From RPQK01 sp041946865 (GTDB taxonomy: Bacteria; Acidobacteriota; UBA6911; RPQK01), in contig JBHGBF010000134.1 in assembly GCA_041946865.1 (NCBI GenBank), positions 1-26,634 of the forward strand: a stretch of 26,634 nucleotides of DNA. The letters are read 5' to 3'. A program made the position numbers and the translations under genes. The notes under the pieces are model-generated. The model made no database searches. It was not told where the DNA came from and was given only the letters and a program-made list of their open reading frames with translations. Shown here piece by piece: positions 7,501-14,763 of the stretch (position 1 is its first letter; each line of letters begins with the position of its first letter).

Positions 7501-8493
7501 TTGAGGAAGATACGGGCGAGGATCAGCGGCGTTGGGATGTACGTGCCGGAGAAGGTTGTCAGCAACAGGGATATGGAGAAGTTCGTCGAGACGTCGGACG
7601 AATGGATTATTGAACGGACCGGGATCAGAGAACGCCGGTTCGTGAGCGAAGGACAAGCCAACAGCGATCTGGCGGTTAAGGCCGTGGAACGTGCGCTCGC
7701 GGTCGCGCAGGTCGATCCCGCAGATCTCGATTTGATCATTGTGGCGACCGTGACTCCCGACATGATGTTTCCCTCCACCGCGTGCCTGATTCAGGACCGG
7801 ATTGGGGCAAAAAGAGCGTGGGGGTTCGACCTGTCCGGCGCCTGTTCCGGTTTTCTTTACGCGCTCATGACCGGCGCTCAGTTCATTGAGACCGGGAGAC
7901 ACCGGAAGATCCTGATCGTAGGTTCGGACGTCATGAGCTCGATCATCGATTTCCAGGATCGGGCCACCTGCGTGCTTTTTGGGGACGGGGCGGGCGCCGT
8001 GGTCCTGGAACCGACGGAAGACAATAACGCGATCCTCGATTCCATTCTCTGCTCAGACGGCTCGGGCGGGGCTTTCCTCTACATGCCGGCCGGAGGCAGC
8101 CGCCGACCCGCGACCATCCAGACCGTTCAGAAGCGCATGCACTACGTCCACCAGGACGGCCGGAACGTTTTCAAGTTCGCGGTGAAATGGATGGCCGACG
8201 TCTCGTTCGATCTCCTCAAGCGTAACGGCTTTACTGCGGAAGACGTGAAGCTCTATGTCCCGCACCAGGCCAATCTGCGGATTATCAATGCCGCCAAGGA
8301 ACGGCTGAAGCTCAGGGACGACCAGGTCGCGGTCAATATCGACCGTTATGCCAACACCACGAGCGCGACCATACCCAGCTGCCTGGCCGAGGCTCAGCAG
8401 TGCGGTCAGCTGAAACCCGGTGATTTGGTGGTTCTGGCCAGCTTCGGGGCCGGCTTTACTTGGGGAAGCGTGCTGCTCAGGTGGGGGATGTAG
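7501..8493 (+). CDS. fabH: Beta-ketoacyl-ACP synthase III
   Basis: A 330-residue cytoplasmic condensing enzyme that starts fatty-acid synthesis from an acyl-CoA primer and malonyl-ACP. The catalytic triad is visible: C115 in S-G-A-C-S-G-F, H255 in V-P-H-Q-A-N and N285 in Y-A-N-T-T-S-A-T. The E-R-T-G-I-R-E-R-R segment (38-46) and F-G-D-G-A-G-A-V-V are also typical. The TTG at 7501 is chosen because AAGAGGAGAAG lies about nine bases upstream and the protein then begins at the conserved R-A-R-I-S-G-V-G-M-Y-V-P. Primer choice (acetyl versus branched-chain) cannot be read from the sequence. Confidence 0.92.
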   Translation: MRKIRARISGVGMYVPEKVVSNRDMEKFVETSDEWIIERTGIRERRFVSEGQANSDLAVKAVERALAVAQVDPADLDLIIVATVTPDMMFPSTACLIQDRIGAKRAWGFDLSGACSGFLYALMTGAQFIETGRHRKILIVGSDVMSSIIDFQDRATCVLFGDGAGAVVLEPTEDNNAILDSILCSDGSGGAFLYMPAGGSRRPATIQTVQKRMHYVHQDGRNVFKFAVKWMADVSFDLLKRNGFTAEDVKLYVPHQANLRIINAAKERLKLRDDQVAVNIDRYANTTSATIPSCLAEAQQCGQLKPGDLVVLASFGAGFTWGSVLLRWGM

Positions 8494-8805
8494 CCGGGCC
8501 GGTCTTTTCTCGGAGTGCGGCGTAACGGTAACCCCGCAGGCAACCGCGGCGGGGGCTAGAACGCGTTACAGAGCCGCACAGCGCTTTTTGCGGTCCGTCA
8601 GCGGACGGGGAGCGCGTCGGGTGCGAACTGGTTCCACTGTTTGAGTGGCGGAACCGGTTCACACCCGACGCGCTCCGCTGGAAAGCGCTGCGCTTGCGGC
8701 TCTGTAACTACAGGCGGAAAAGGGCAAACGGGGTCCAGACTCCAAAAAGGGTCCTCGGCCCCCGCACGAGTTGGGGCAAAGGGCAAGGCTGAATCCCCGC
8801 TGATG
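8494..8805. other. Convergent intergenic region fabH / TIM-barrel gene
   Basis: This 312-base stretch separates two convergent genes. Its core is the 144-bp inverted repeat at 8565-8708. Left of it, CCCCGC and GCGGGG (about 8532-8556) can pair. Right of it, GCCCC and GGGGC around 8758-8777 can pair. None is followed by a U-tract, so no classical terminator is seen, although these hairpins may stop transcription from both sides. No gene is visible. Confidence 0.5.
8565..8708. repeat. 144-bp imperfect inverted repeat (REP/MITE-like)
   Basis: The ends are perfect 13-bp inverted copies: GTTACAGAGCCGC (8565-8577) and its complement (8696-8708). The inner arms also match: GGAGCGCGTCGGGTG, then GAAC and GGTTCC on the left, with one- and two-base differences on the right. 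The apex is about seven bases (TGTTTGA). The left arm has extra sequence (around 8591-8609) absent from the right. It encodes nothing and would fold into one long hairpin. It is probably a member of a dispersed family, but only one copy is in the window. Confidence 0.7.
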
Positions 8806-9669
8806 TCACGCCAGCAACGCCTCGAAGGCCGCCCGGTAATACTTCATCAGCCTGACTCCGTCCGAACTCTCCGCGACTTCCGCCAGGCAATAGCCCTGAT
8901 AGTCAATCCCGCGCAGCATCTGAAAGAACTCCCGGTAAGGATAGTTGTCGTATAAGTCCTTGAGATGGACGAGCCCGAGACGGTTCTTGACGATATCGAA
9001 ATTGGTCTTGATGCCGCCGTCCTGCAGATCCTCGCCGTTGCAGTTCCAGCAGAGGAAGAAGTTCGGGTGCTCGGCATGCTGCATGATCTTCTTGATGCGG
9101 GGGAATCGGGCCGTTTCCCTGCCGTGGATCTCCAGCCGGAGGGGGATGCCGTAATCAGCGCCGAACGCCGCACATTCCTTTAACGCCAGGCCGATCTGCT
9201 CGAGCGTCTTGTCTTCGGGGACGCCGGGCACGAGGCCGTTTGGACGAACCTTGACTCCTCCGGCCCCGACATCTTTGGCCAGGACGAACCACGCCTTGGT
9301 TTCCTCGATATTCTTTTTCACCACGGCCGGATCCGCTGCGTGATATTCGCAGGTGGTCCCCAAGCCGACGAGCTTGACGGACGAGTCAGCGAATTTCCGC
9401 CGGACTTCCTGACGCTTGTCGGCAGAAAGCGTGATTTCAACGCCGTGCGCATGCGTCGTGCGCAGCTCCACGCCGGTGAAACCCGCCTCTTTGCAGTTCT
9501 TGATGATGGTATCAATGTCCCAGCTTCGTGCCAGGTTATAGGTGACGGTGCCGAGAAGGAGTCCCTTCTTTCCGCTCGTGGACGGGGCTGCCTGCCCGTT
9601 TGCCTCACCACTGGCGCCGGCCAACGTCCCCATTCCGATCGATCCTGCAATAAACGTTCTCCTGTCCAT
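8806..9669 (-). CDS. Tat-exported sugar phosphate isomerase/epimerase-like TIM barrel
   Basis: A 287-residue protein. Its N-terminus D-R-R-T-F-I-A-G-S-I-G-M-G-T-L-A-G-A is a twin-arginine signal, so export in folded form is expected. The rest fits the AP-endonuclease-2/xylose-isomerase-like TIM-barrel family: V-T-Y-N-L (strand 1), G-F-T-G-V-E-L-R-T-T-H-A-H-G, a central V-K-V-R-P-N-G, L-R-L-E-I-H-G and a late L-V-H-L-K-D-L. The E and H residues of these strands commonly bind a divalent metal. The substrate is unknown. GGGGG lies seven bases before the ATG at 9669. A second protein of the same superfamily lies at 16915-17811 but the sequences are only distantly alike. Confidence 0.78.
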   Translation of the reverse strand: MDRRTFIAGSIGMGTLAGASGEANGQAAPSTSGKKGLLLGTVTYNLARSWDIDTIIKNCKEAGFTGVELRTTHAHGVEITLSADKRQEVRRKFADSSVKLVGLGTTCEYHAADPAVVKKNIEETKAWFVLAKDVGAGGVKVRPNGLVPGVPEDKTLEQIGLALKECAAFGADYGIPLRLEIHGRETARFPRIKKIMQHAEHPNFFLCWNCNGEDLQDGGIKTNFDIVKNRLGLVHLKDLYDNYPYREFFQMLRGIDYQGYCLAEVAESSDGVRLMKYYRAAFEALLA

Positions 9670-9702
9670 ACTGATCCCCCTTTGTATTGCCCAGCCCCGT
9701 CT

Positions 9703-9711
9703 GTTATAGCA
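9703..9711 (-). promoter_or_regulatory. Extended -10 of the TIM-barrel gene
   Basis: The minus strand reads TGC-TATAAC, a TGn extended -10 with five of six bases matching. The predicted start near 9696 gives a 27-base leader holding the GGGGG ribosome-binding site. No -35 is recognised. Confidence 0.45.
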
Positions 9712-9729
9712 CAGGATGACGAATTTGTT

Positions 9730-9747
9730 TGCCGCCACAAGGCGGCA
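9730..9747 (-). terminator. Hairpin behind the YtxH/DUF948 pair
   Basis: A perfect 7-bp stem TGCCGCC/GGCGGCA with a 4-base loop lies 23 bases beyond the DUF948 stop. It is followed by AACAAATT and not by a U-tract, so it is at best a weak terminator or an mRNA 3'-end stabiliser. Confidence 0.3.
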
Positions 9748-9770
9748 GTTTGGCCGCGCTTCCAGCCTGG

Positions 9771-10280
9771 TCAGATTTCCTCGTCGAACTCGTCGGCTCG
9801 CGACGCCCGGTTCTTCGCACCGAACAGGAAATCGAGGCCCGATTTGATGCCTTTGAAGAACGACGATATCTCGATGGCGGGGCGAAGGATGTCGCGCTTG
9901 ATGATATCGGTCGTTTCCTCGAATTTCTTGACGGTGTCCGTGACGACGTAATCGACTTTGGAGGCTTGATCGCGTCCGACCTGAACTATCTCTTGGACAA
10001 AGAGGTCGAGGTCCAATGTCCGGTTGCGGACGATCGTGGCGATATCCTGGAGATTAGAGCTGACTTCCTCCGCCATTTTCCCGAGCGGCTGCAGGCTCTC
10101 GGCTGTGGTTTTCAGCCGGGCCGAAATCTCCTGGATATCCTGTTGGATGCTCTTCGACTGGTCGTTCAGACGTTCCGAGGTTTCCCGGATGGCCTGAAAG
10201 GCACGCCACATCGCGATGCTCTGAACCAGAAAAGCGAGGCAGGCCAGGCCGACGAACACAACGAGCAGGGTATCGAGCAC
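9771..10280 (-). CDS. DUF948-like membrane-anchored coiled-coil protein
   Basis: A 169-residue protein with one N-terminal membrane helix (about 3-23, L-L-V-V-F-V-G-L-A-C-L-A-F-L-V) followed by a long amphipathic helical region (about 30-135), rich in E, K, S and T with leucine/isoleucine spacing of a coiled coil. The C-terminus contains F-F-K-G-I-K-S-G-L-D-F-L-F-G. This matches DUF948 proteins such as B. subtilis YtxG. The biochemical role is unknown; a structural or stress-related function at the envelope is inferred. It lies 54 bases downstream of the YtxH gene on the same strand, the YtxG-YtxH association seen in Bacillus, though in reversed order. Confidence 0.6.
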   Translation of the reverse strand: MLDTLLVVFVGLACLAFLVQSIAMWRAFQAIRETSERLNDQSKSIQQDIQEISARLKTTAESLQPLGKMAEEVSSNLQDIATIVRNRTLDLDLFVQEIVQVGRDQASKVDYVVTDTVKKFEETTDIIKRDILRPAIEISSFFKGIKSGLDFLFGAKNRASRADEFDEEI

Positions 10281-10334
10281 GAGCTTCTCCAGTCAAAAGA
10301 AGTGGTTCTCACAGCGTAGTCGACAGGATCGGCT

Positions 10335-10670
10335 CTACGACTGGGTGGGATCCTGCTTGCGCTTTTCACCCTCGTAAGCTTGCTTCCCAGCTTCTATGGC
10401 CGCGTTCATCTGTTCCCGCTGGCGTGCGATCATCTCACGACCCTTGTCGATTGTCTGGGAAACCTTGCTGGTCACTTCGCGAGATTTTTCCGCGATAGCC
10501 TCGCGGCCTTGCCGGGCCTTCTCACCCAGGGCCGCAGTGCCTTCGCGGTATTTGCTGCCGAGGAAAGCCCGGGTTTCTTCACCCGACTTGGGAGCCAGCA
10601 GCAACCCTATAGCGGCGCCCACGAAACCACCGATAATAAAATATAAGAACTTCTCTCCGTTGCTGGCCAT
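10335..10670 (-). CDS. YtxH-domain protein
   Basis: A 111-residue protein with the YtxH signature: a short hydrophilic start (M-A-S-N-G-E-K), a glycine-rich membrane helix (F-L-Y-F-I-I-G-G-F-V-G-A-A-I-G-L-L-L-A-P, about 8-27), then K-S-G-E-E-T-R and a long charged helix with repeated K-A/E-R-x-x-x-E. GGAGGG lies seven bases before the ATG (10668-10670), which fixes the start although the frame is open far upstream. YtxH proteins are small membrane proteins often induced by general stress; no enzymatic role is known. Confidence 0.72.
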   Translation of the reverse strand: MASNGEKFLYFIIGGFVGAAIGLLLAPKSGEETRAFLGSKYREGTAALGEKARQGREAIAEKSREVTSKVSQTIDKGREMIARQREQMNAAIEAGKQAYEGEKRKQDPTQS

Positions 10671-10776
10671 ATCTTGTCCCTCCACGTAAGTTAGGTTTAG
10701 GGTATCACAAGTGCCGGAACCACAAAAGACGGCTTTCAGCGCGGTCGGCGCGGCGTAACGGGCTTGGCCCCGGCGC

Positions 10777-10805
10777 TTAAGGCCCCCCTGCCCCCTGCAT
10801 ATAAT
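10777..10805 (+). promoter_or_regulatory. thiD promoter, leaderless
   Basis: TATAAT (10800-10805, perfect -10) with TTAAGG (10777-10782) 17 bases upstream. Counting seven bases from the end of the -10 gives position 10812, exactly the A of the thiD ATG. No TPP riboswitch is seen. Confidence 0.5.
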
Positions 10806-10811
10806 AAGGCC

Positions 10812-11609
10812 ATGCAGCGAATACTCAGGGCACTGACCATCGCCGGATCCGACAGCGCCGGGTGCGCCGGCATCCAGGCCGACCTGAAGACATTCAGCGC
10901 GCTTGGAGTCCACGGCATGAGCGTGATCACTTCCGTGACAGCCCAGGACACGACCCGTGTTCACCATGTGGCCGACGTGCCGCTCGCCAATATCGAGCTC
11001 CAGATCAAGGCGGTCATGGAGGACGTTGGTGCCGACGCGGTCAAGACCGGCATGCTCCCGTCCGCCCCGATTATTCAGCTGGTTGAAAGCAAGATGCGGG
11101 AGTACCATGTCGAGAAACTGGTCGTCGATCCGGTCATGTACAGTACAGGCGGCGATCGGCTGGTCCAGGAGCAGGCGATTGACCTTCTGAAGAATTGCCT
11201 GTTCCCTCGTGCCCTTATCGTCACGCCCAATCTGCACGAAGCCGAAGTGCTGGTGGGAGCGCCGATTGCGAATCAGAGCGAGCTGCGCGAGGCGGCCCTG
11301 ATGATCCAACGGCTCGGCCCGCGCGCCGTGGTCCTCAAGGGCGGTCACTTCGAGACCGAGAACGAGTCACTCGACCTCTTCTACGACGGCCGGCAGTTCC
11401 TGGAATTCCGCGCGAGCCGCGTCGCGACTCGCAACACTCACGGCAGCGGCTGCACCTTCGCTTCCGCCATTGCCGCGTTCCTCGCCAAAGGCCTGGAACT
11501 GGAGGAGGCAGTGGGGCGCGCCAAGGAATATGTCACGGAAGCGATCCGGCACTCCTTCCCGCTCGGCCAAGGCAACGGCCCGCTCGGCCATTTCTATCGG
11601 TTCTGGTAG
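10812..11609 (+). CDS. thiD: Hydroxymethylpyrimidine (phosphate) kinase
   Basis: A 265-residue ribokinase-family enzyme of thiamine synthesis. It phosphorylates HMP and HMP-phosphate to the pyrophosphate used by ThiE. Family motifs: A-G-S-D-S-A-G-C-A-G-I-Q-A-D-L-K-T (11-27; the usual S-G-G is A-G-C here), G-A-D-A-V-K-T-G-M-L, V-V-D-P-V-M, T-P-N-x-x-E-A and H-G-S-G-C-T-F-A-S-A-I-A with the active-site C214. The length is normal. It stands alone without other thi genes, between divergently and convergently oriented neighbours. Confidence 0.93.
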   Translation: MQRILRALTIAGSDSAGCAGIQADLKTFSALGVHGMSVITSVTAQDTTRVHHVADVPLANIELQIKAVMEDVGADAVKTGMLPSAPIIQLVESKMREYHVEKLVVDPVMYSTGGDRLVQEQAIDLLKNCLFPRALIVTPNLHEAEVLVGAPIANQSELREAALMIQRLGPRAVVLKGGHFETENESLDLFYDGRQFLEFRASRVATRNTHGSGCTFASAIAAFLAKGLELEEAVGRAKEYVTEAIRHSFPLGQGNGPLGHFYRFW

Positions 11610-11717
11610 ACACGAAACTTTGTGACTGGAGTCGCTTACTGGGGCTCGCGCAGGGCAGCGGCAACGCGAGGCCGACGCTTTACAGGCCTCGAGGCGACGG
11701 CGCACCGCGACCCGCGC

Positions 11718-13364
11718 TCATTCACCGTGGTAAAGCTGCCAGGTCTTCAGGCCACCGCTTAGGTTGCAGGCGTTGAAACCATGTTGCCTCAGGAGTCGCT
11801 CGGCCAGGTAGCCGCGAAGTCCGACCCGGCAGCAGGCCACGATCGGACGGTCGCGAGGCAGTTCCTGCAGGCGGGCTCGGAGCTGCCCGAGAGGAATCAT
11901 TTGAGCGCCGGGGAAGGCGCCTTCCTGGAGCTCCGAGGGCTCGCGGACGTCGAGCAGAAAAGCCCCCTCGGGTAACTCATCGGGATAGACCGGGCAGGTG
12001 TCGCTGCGAAGCACGTTCGCGGCCAGCATGCCGGCGATGTTGGCTGGATCCCTGGCCGCCCCATAGGGGGGCGCGTAGGACAACTCCAGCTCCTCCAGGT
12101 CGAAGACTTCCATCCCGGCCAGCATGGCGGTCGCAATCACGTCAACCCGCTTGTCGACTCCTTTTTCGCCCACGATCTGGACACCAAGGATCTTCCCCTT
12201 CGGGTTGAAGAGCAACTTGATCGACATCTGGGCCGCACCGGGATAGTACGTGGCGTTCGAAAAGGGATGCAGGTAGACCTTGTGATACGGCTGCCCGGTT
12301 GTGCGCAGGAGTTTCTCAGTCATCCCGGCGCTGGCGGCAGTCTTGGAAAAGACTTTGACGACCGCGGTCCCCAGGCTTCCCCGGTACTTGCGCCGGCGGC
12401 CCAGAATGTTGTCGGCCGCGATCCGTCCTTGACGATTGGCCGGCCCAGCCAGAGGGATCTGGGACAGCTCGCCCGACACGACGTCCCGGACTGCAATCGC
12501 GTCACCGACCGCGTAGATGTTCGGATCGCTGGTTTGCAGGTATTCGTTCACCAGGATGCCTTTTCGTCCGGACAGCTCGAGTCCGGCCGCTTCGGCCAGT
12601 TCCGAATTCGGACGGACTCCCACCGACACGACGACAAACTTGGCCTGCAGCTCGGTATCGTTATCCAGGACCACGTGCAGTGCCGACTCGATCGTCTCCT
12701 CGGTCGAGGCGCGATGAATGCTGGTCACCCGCCGGCCGAGCGCCAGCTCGATTCCCGCTTGCTTCAGTTCCTTGATCAGCGGCTGGGCCATCTCCGGGTC
12801 TAAGGTCGGAAGCACCTGGGGAAGCATTTCGACAATCGTGACTTCGAGACCCAGCTCGCGCAGGTTTTCGGCCACTTCCAGGCCGATGAAACCTCCTCCG
12901 ACAATCACCGCCTTTTTCGCGCCCCGCTCCACCCGCGCAATGATCCGGTCCATATCAGGCATGGTCCAGAGCTGCATCACGTCCGGATCGTCAGCGCCCG
13001 GGATAGGGGGGCGGACCGGGCTCGAGCCGGTCGCCAGAACCAGCCGATCGTAAGTCTCGCTATAGGATTCACCGGTATTCAGATTCCGCACCGAGACTCT
13101 CTTCTCGGCGCGATGAATGGCCGTAACCTCATGCAGCGTCCGGACGTCGACCCGGTTCCGGGCCCGGAACGCCTCTGCCGGCATAATCAACAGCTGCCTC
13201 CGGTTGGGAATGACTCTACCGATATGATACGGGAGCCCGCAGTTCGCAAATGAAATGAACTGGCCCCGCTCGAAGAGAATGATCTCCGCTTCTTCGTTCA
13301 ACCTCCGGGCTCGCGCTGCCGCACTCGCTCCCGCCGCTACCCCGCCGACGATCAGTAATTTCAT
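11718..13364 (-). CDS. CoA-disulfide reductase / rhodanese fusion
   Basis: A 548-residue FAD enzyme of the CoADR-RHD class. Order: FAD-binding G-G-V-A-A-G-A-S-A-A-A-R-A-R (7-20), redox C42 in F-A-N-C-G-L-P-Y, NAD(P)H-binding V-I-V-G-G-G-F-I-G-L-E-V-A, second FAD motif I-Y-A-V-G-D-A, a dimerisation domain with A-P-P-Y-G-A-A-R-D-P, and a C-terminal rhodanese domain (about 450-548) with F-L-L-D-V-R-E and the active loop C512-R-V-G-L-R. Related enzymes reduce CoA disulfide or persulfide/polysulfide with NAD(P)H, so sulfur or redox homeostasis is likely. It stands alone on the minus strand. An adjacent Cys (511) precedes the rhodanese Cys. Confidence 0.88.
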   Translation of the reverse strand: MKLLIVGGVAAGASAAARARRLNEEAEIILFERGQFISFANCGLPYHIGRVIPNRRQLLIMPAEAFRARNRVDVRTLHEVTAIHRAEKRVSVRNLNTGESYSETYDRLVLATGSSPVRPPIPGADDPDVMQLWTMPDMDRIIARVERGAKKAVIVGGGFIGLEVAENLRELGLEVTIVEMLPQVLPTLDPEMAQPLIKELKQAGIELALGRRVTSIHRASTEETIESALHVVLDNDTELQAKFVVVSVGVRPNSELAEAAGLELSGRKGILVNEYLQTSDPNIYAVGDAIAVRDVVSGELSQIPLAGPANRQGRIAADNILGRRRKYRGSLGTAVVKVFSKTAASAGMTEKLLRTTGQPYHKVYLHPFSNATYYPGAAQMSIKLLFNPKGKILGVQIVGEKGVDKRVDVIATAMLAGMEVFDLEELELSYAPPYGAARDPANIAGMLAANVLRSDTCPVYPDELPEGAFLLDVREPSELQEGAFPGAQMIPLGQLRARLQELPRDRPIVACCRVGLRGYLAERLLRQHGFNACNLSGGLKTWQLYHGE

Positions 13365-13372
13365 CCTGACAC

Positions 13373-13381
13373 TCTATATCA
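13373..13381 (-). promoter_or_regulatory. Extended -10 of the CoADR gene, near-leaderless
   Basis: The minus strand reads TGA-TATAGA. The predicted start is near 13366, two bases before the ATG at 13364. AGG lies directly against the ATG, too close for a Shine-Dalgarno. Confidence 0.42.
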
Positions 13382-13470
13382 CCAAAAACAGCCCAAGCGA
13401 CAGAGCCCTCTCCCGTATGCGGTTCGGCAGCTCAAAGCCCGGGAAGATGCGGGGATTTACATCGAAAGCA

Positions 13471-13499
13471 TTGAAAAACAGCTAATTTTCACCTATGTT
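13471..13499 (+). promoter_or_regulatory. Promoter of the first radical SAM gene
   Basis: TTGAAA (13471-13476), 17 bases, TATGTT (13494-13499). The predicted start is near 13506, giving a 27-base leader containing AAGGAGGAG just before the ATG at 13533. Confidence 0.55.
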
Positions 13500-13532
13500 A
13501 AGGGGAAGGCCCTCAGCCAAGGAGGAGAAAAG

Positions 13533-14543
13533 ATGCGCAGACTGCGAAGGTTCTGTACCACTGTGCGCGAATGGAAGCTGGCCATAAAGGCCCTCCTGTC
13601 AACGGATCATCCGGTTTTAGCGCACCTGGTGCCGATCCGCCGCTGCAACCTGTCGTGTGCTTACTGCAACGAATACGACTCCTCCTCCCCGCCGGTGCCC
13701 TGCAAGGTGATGTGCGACAGGGTAGACCGGCTGGCCGATCTGGGGACCTCGGTTATCACAATCAGCGGCGGCGAGCCTTTGCTGCATCCCGAGTTGGAGA
13801 CGATCATTGCGCGGATCCGGAAACGGAAGGTGATTGCCAGTGTCATTACGAACGGGTACCTTCTGTCGCGCCAACGCATTCAGCGACTGAATGACGCCGG
13901 CCTGGAGCATCTCCAGATCAGTATCGATAACGTCGAGCCGGACGATGTGTCAAAGAAGAGTCTGCGAGTCCTCGACAAGAAGCTTTTGTACCTGGCGGAG
14001 CTTGCCCAGTTCAAGGTCAACATCAACTCCGTGCTTGGCTCCGGCGTCCGCAATCCGGAGGATGCGCTGGTGATCGGCCGGCGCGCCGTGGAGCTTGGAT
14101 TCACCTGCACGGTCGGTATCGTCCATGACGGCAACGGGCGTTTGCAGCCGCTCGACGGCAGGGAAGCAGAAGTCTTCGAAGAGCTGAAATCGATGGGCAA
14201 GAGGGGCTATCCGCGCGTCAACCGCTATTTCCAGGAGAACCTGGCGGCCGGCAAGCCGAACAACTGGGCGTGCCGGGCCGGGGCTCGTTACCTGTATATC
14301 TGCGAGGACGGCCTCGTCCATTACTGCTCGCAACAGCGCGGCTACCCCGGGATTCCGCTTCAGGATTACACCCTGGAGGACATCCGCCGCGAATACCTTA
14401 CCCGCAAGGGATGCGCCCCCTACTGCACCGTTTCCTGCGTGCATCAGGCATCCATGCCGGACTTCTGGCGGGCTCCGCAGGAGTACCAGATTCCAGAACG
14501 CCGTCCGGCCGGGTACGGGGGAGGTCTGGTGCAGTTGGAGTAG
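13533..14543 (+). CDS. Radical SAM protein with SPASM-like C-terminus
   Basis: A 336-residue radical SAM enzyme. C38-x3-C42-x2-C45 binds the SAM-coordinating [4Fe-4S] cluster, and I-S-G-G-E-P (77-82) binds SAM. Strand motifs S-V-I-T-N-G and L-Q-I-S-I-D are intact. The C-terminal part holds six further cysteines (C247, C257, C265, C294, C298, C302), in the manner of a SPASM/twitch domain that binds auxiliary clusters. The ATG has a strong AAGGAGGAG site. The substrate cannot be told from sequence; such enzymes modify peptides, sugars or lipids. No precursor-peptide gene is seen beside it. It precedes the Tes-like gene, separated by a probable terminator and 220 bases. Confidence 0.85.
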   Translation: MRRLRRFCTTVREWKLAIKALLSTDHPVLAHLVPIRRCNLSCAYCNEYDSSSPPVPCKVMCDRVDRLADLGTSVITISGGEPLLHPELETIIARIRKRKVIASVITNGYLLSRQRIQRLNDAGLEHLQISIDNVEPDDVSKKSLRVLDKKLLYLAELAQFKVNINSVLGSGVRNPEDALVIGRRAVELGFTCTVGIVHDGNGRLQPLDGREAEVFEELKSMGKRGYPRVNRYFQENLAAGKPNNWACRAGARYLYICEDGLVHYCSQQRGYPGIPLQDYTLEDIRREYLTRKGCAPYCTVSCVHQASMPDFWRAPQEYQIPERRPAGYGGGLVQLE

Positions 14544-14578
14544 GGACCCCGCGGACAGCGGGAACCCCTCAGTTTTTT
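14542..14578 (+). terminator. Intrinsic terminator after the first radical SAM gene
   Basis: An inner stem CCCGC/GCGGG (14548-14562) is flanked by AGGG (14542-14545) and CCCCT (14565-14569), which can pair outside it. Six Ts follow (14573-14578). It starts inside the stop codon of the gene. Confidence 0.55.
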
Positions 14579-14675
14579 GTTGGGAGTGTGGCAGCAACGA
14601 GGAGAGAGGCCGGTGCTTTACGGATCACTTTTCCCGAAAATTCCAAACCGCGCCCTCCTAATCCGCTGACAGCAA

Positions 14676-14704
14676 TTGACCTTCCCCTGGGTAGTTACCA
14701 TACT
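14676..14704 (+). promoter_or_regulatory. Possible promoter of the Tes-like gene
   Basis: TTGACC (14676-14681), 17 bases, CATACT (14699-14704). The 9-mer CAATTGACC occurs twice (14673-14681 and 14721-14729), so the region may hold a regulator site. The -10 is weak. Confidence 0.35.
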
Positions 14705-14763
14705 AATCAATAACTGTAAACAATTGACCAAGAGAGTCATATTCTGCGTGTGAGGAGAAGTGT

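Noticed and set aside
10684..10811. TPP riboswitch before thiD
   Set aside because: No CUGAGA or other thi-box motif is present, and the promoter predicts no leader.
13400..13445. Sequence slightly like group II intron domain V
   Set aside because: The expected paired arms around a GAAA tetraloop are absent, and no reverse transcriptase lies nearby.
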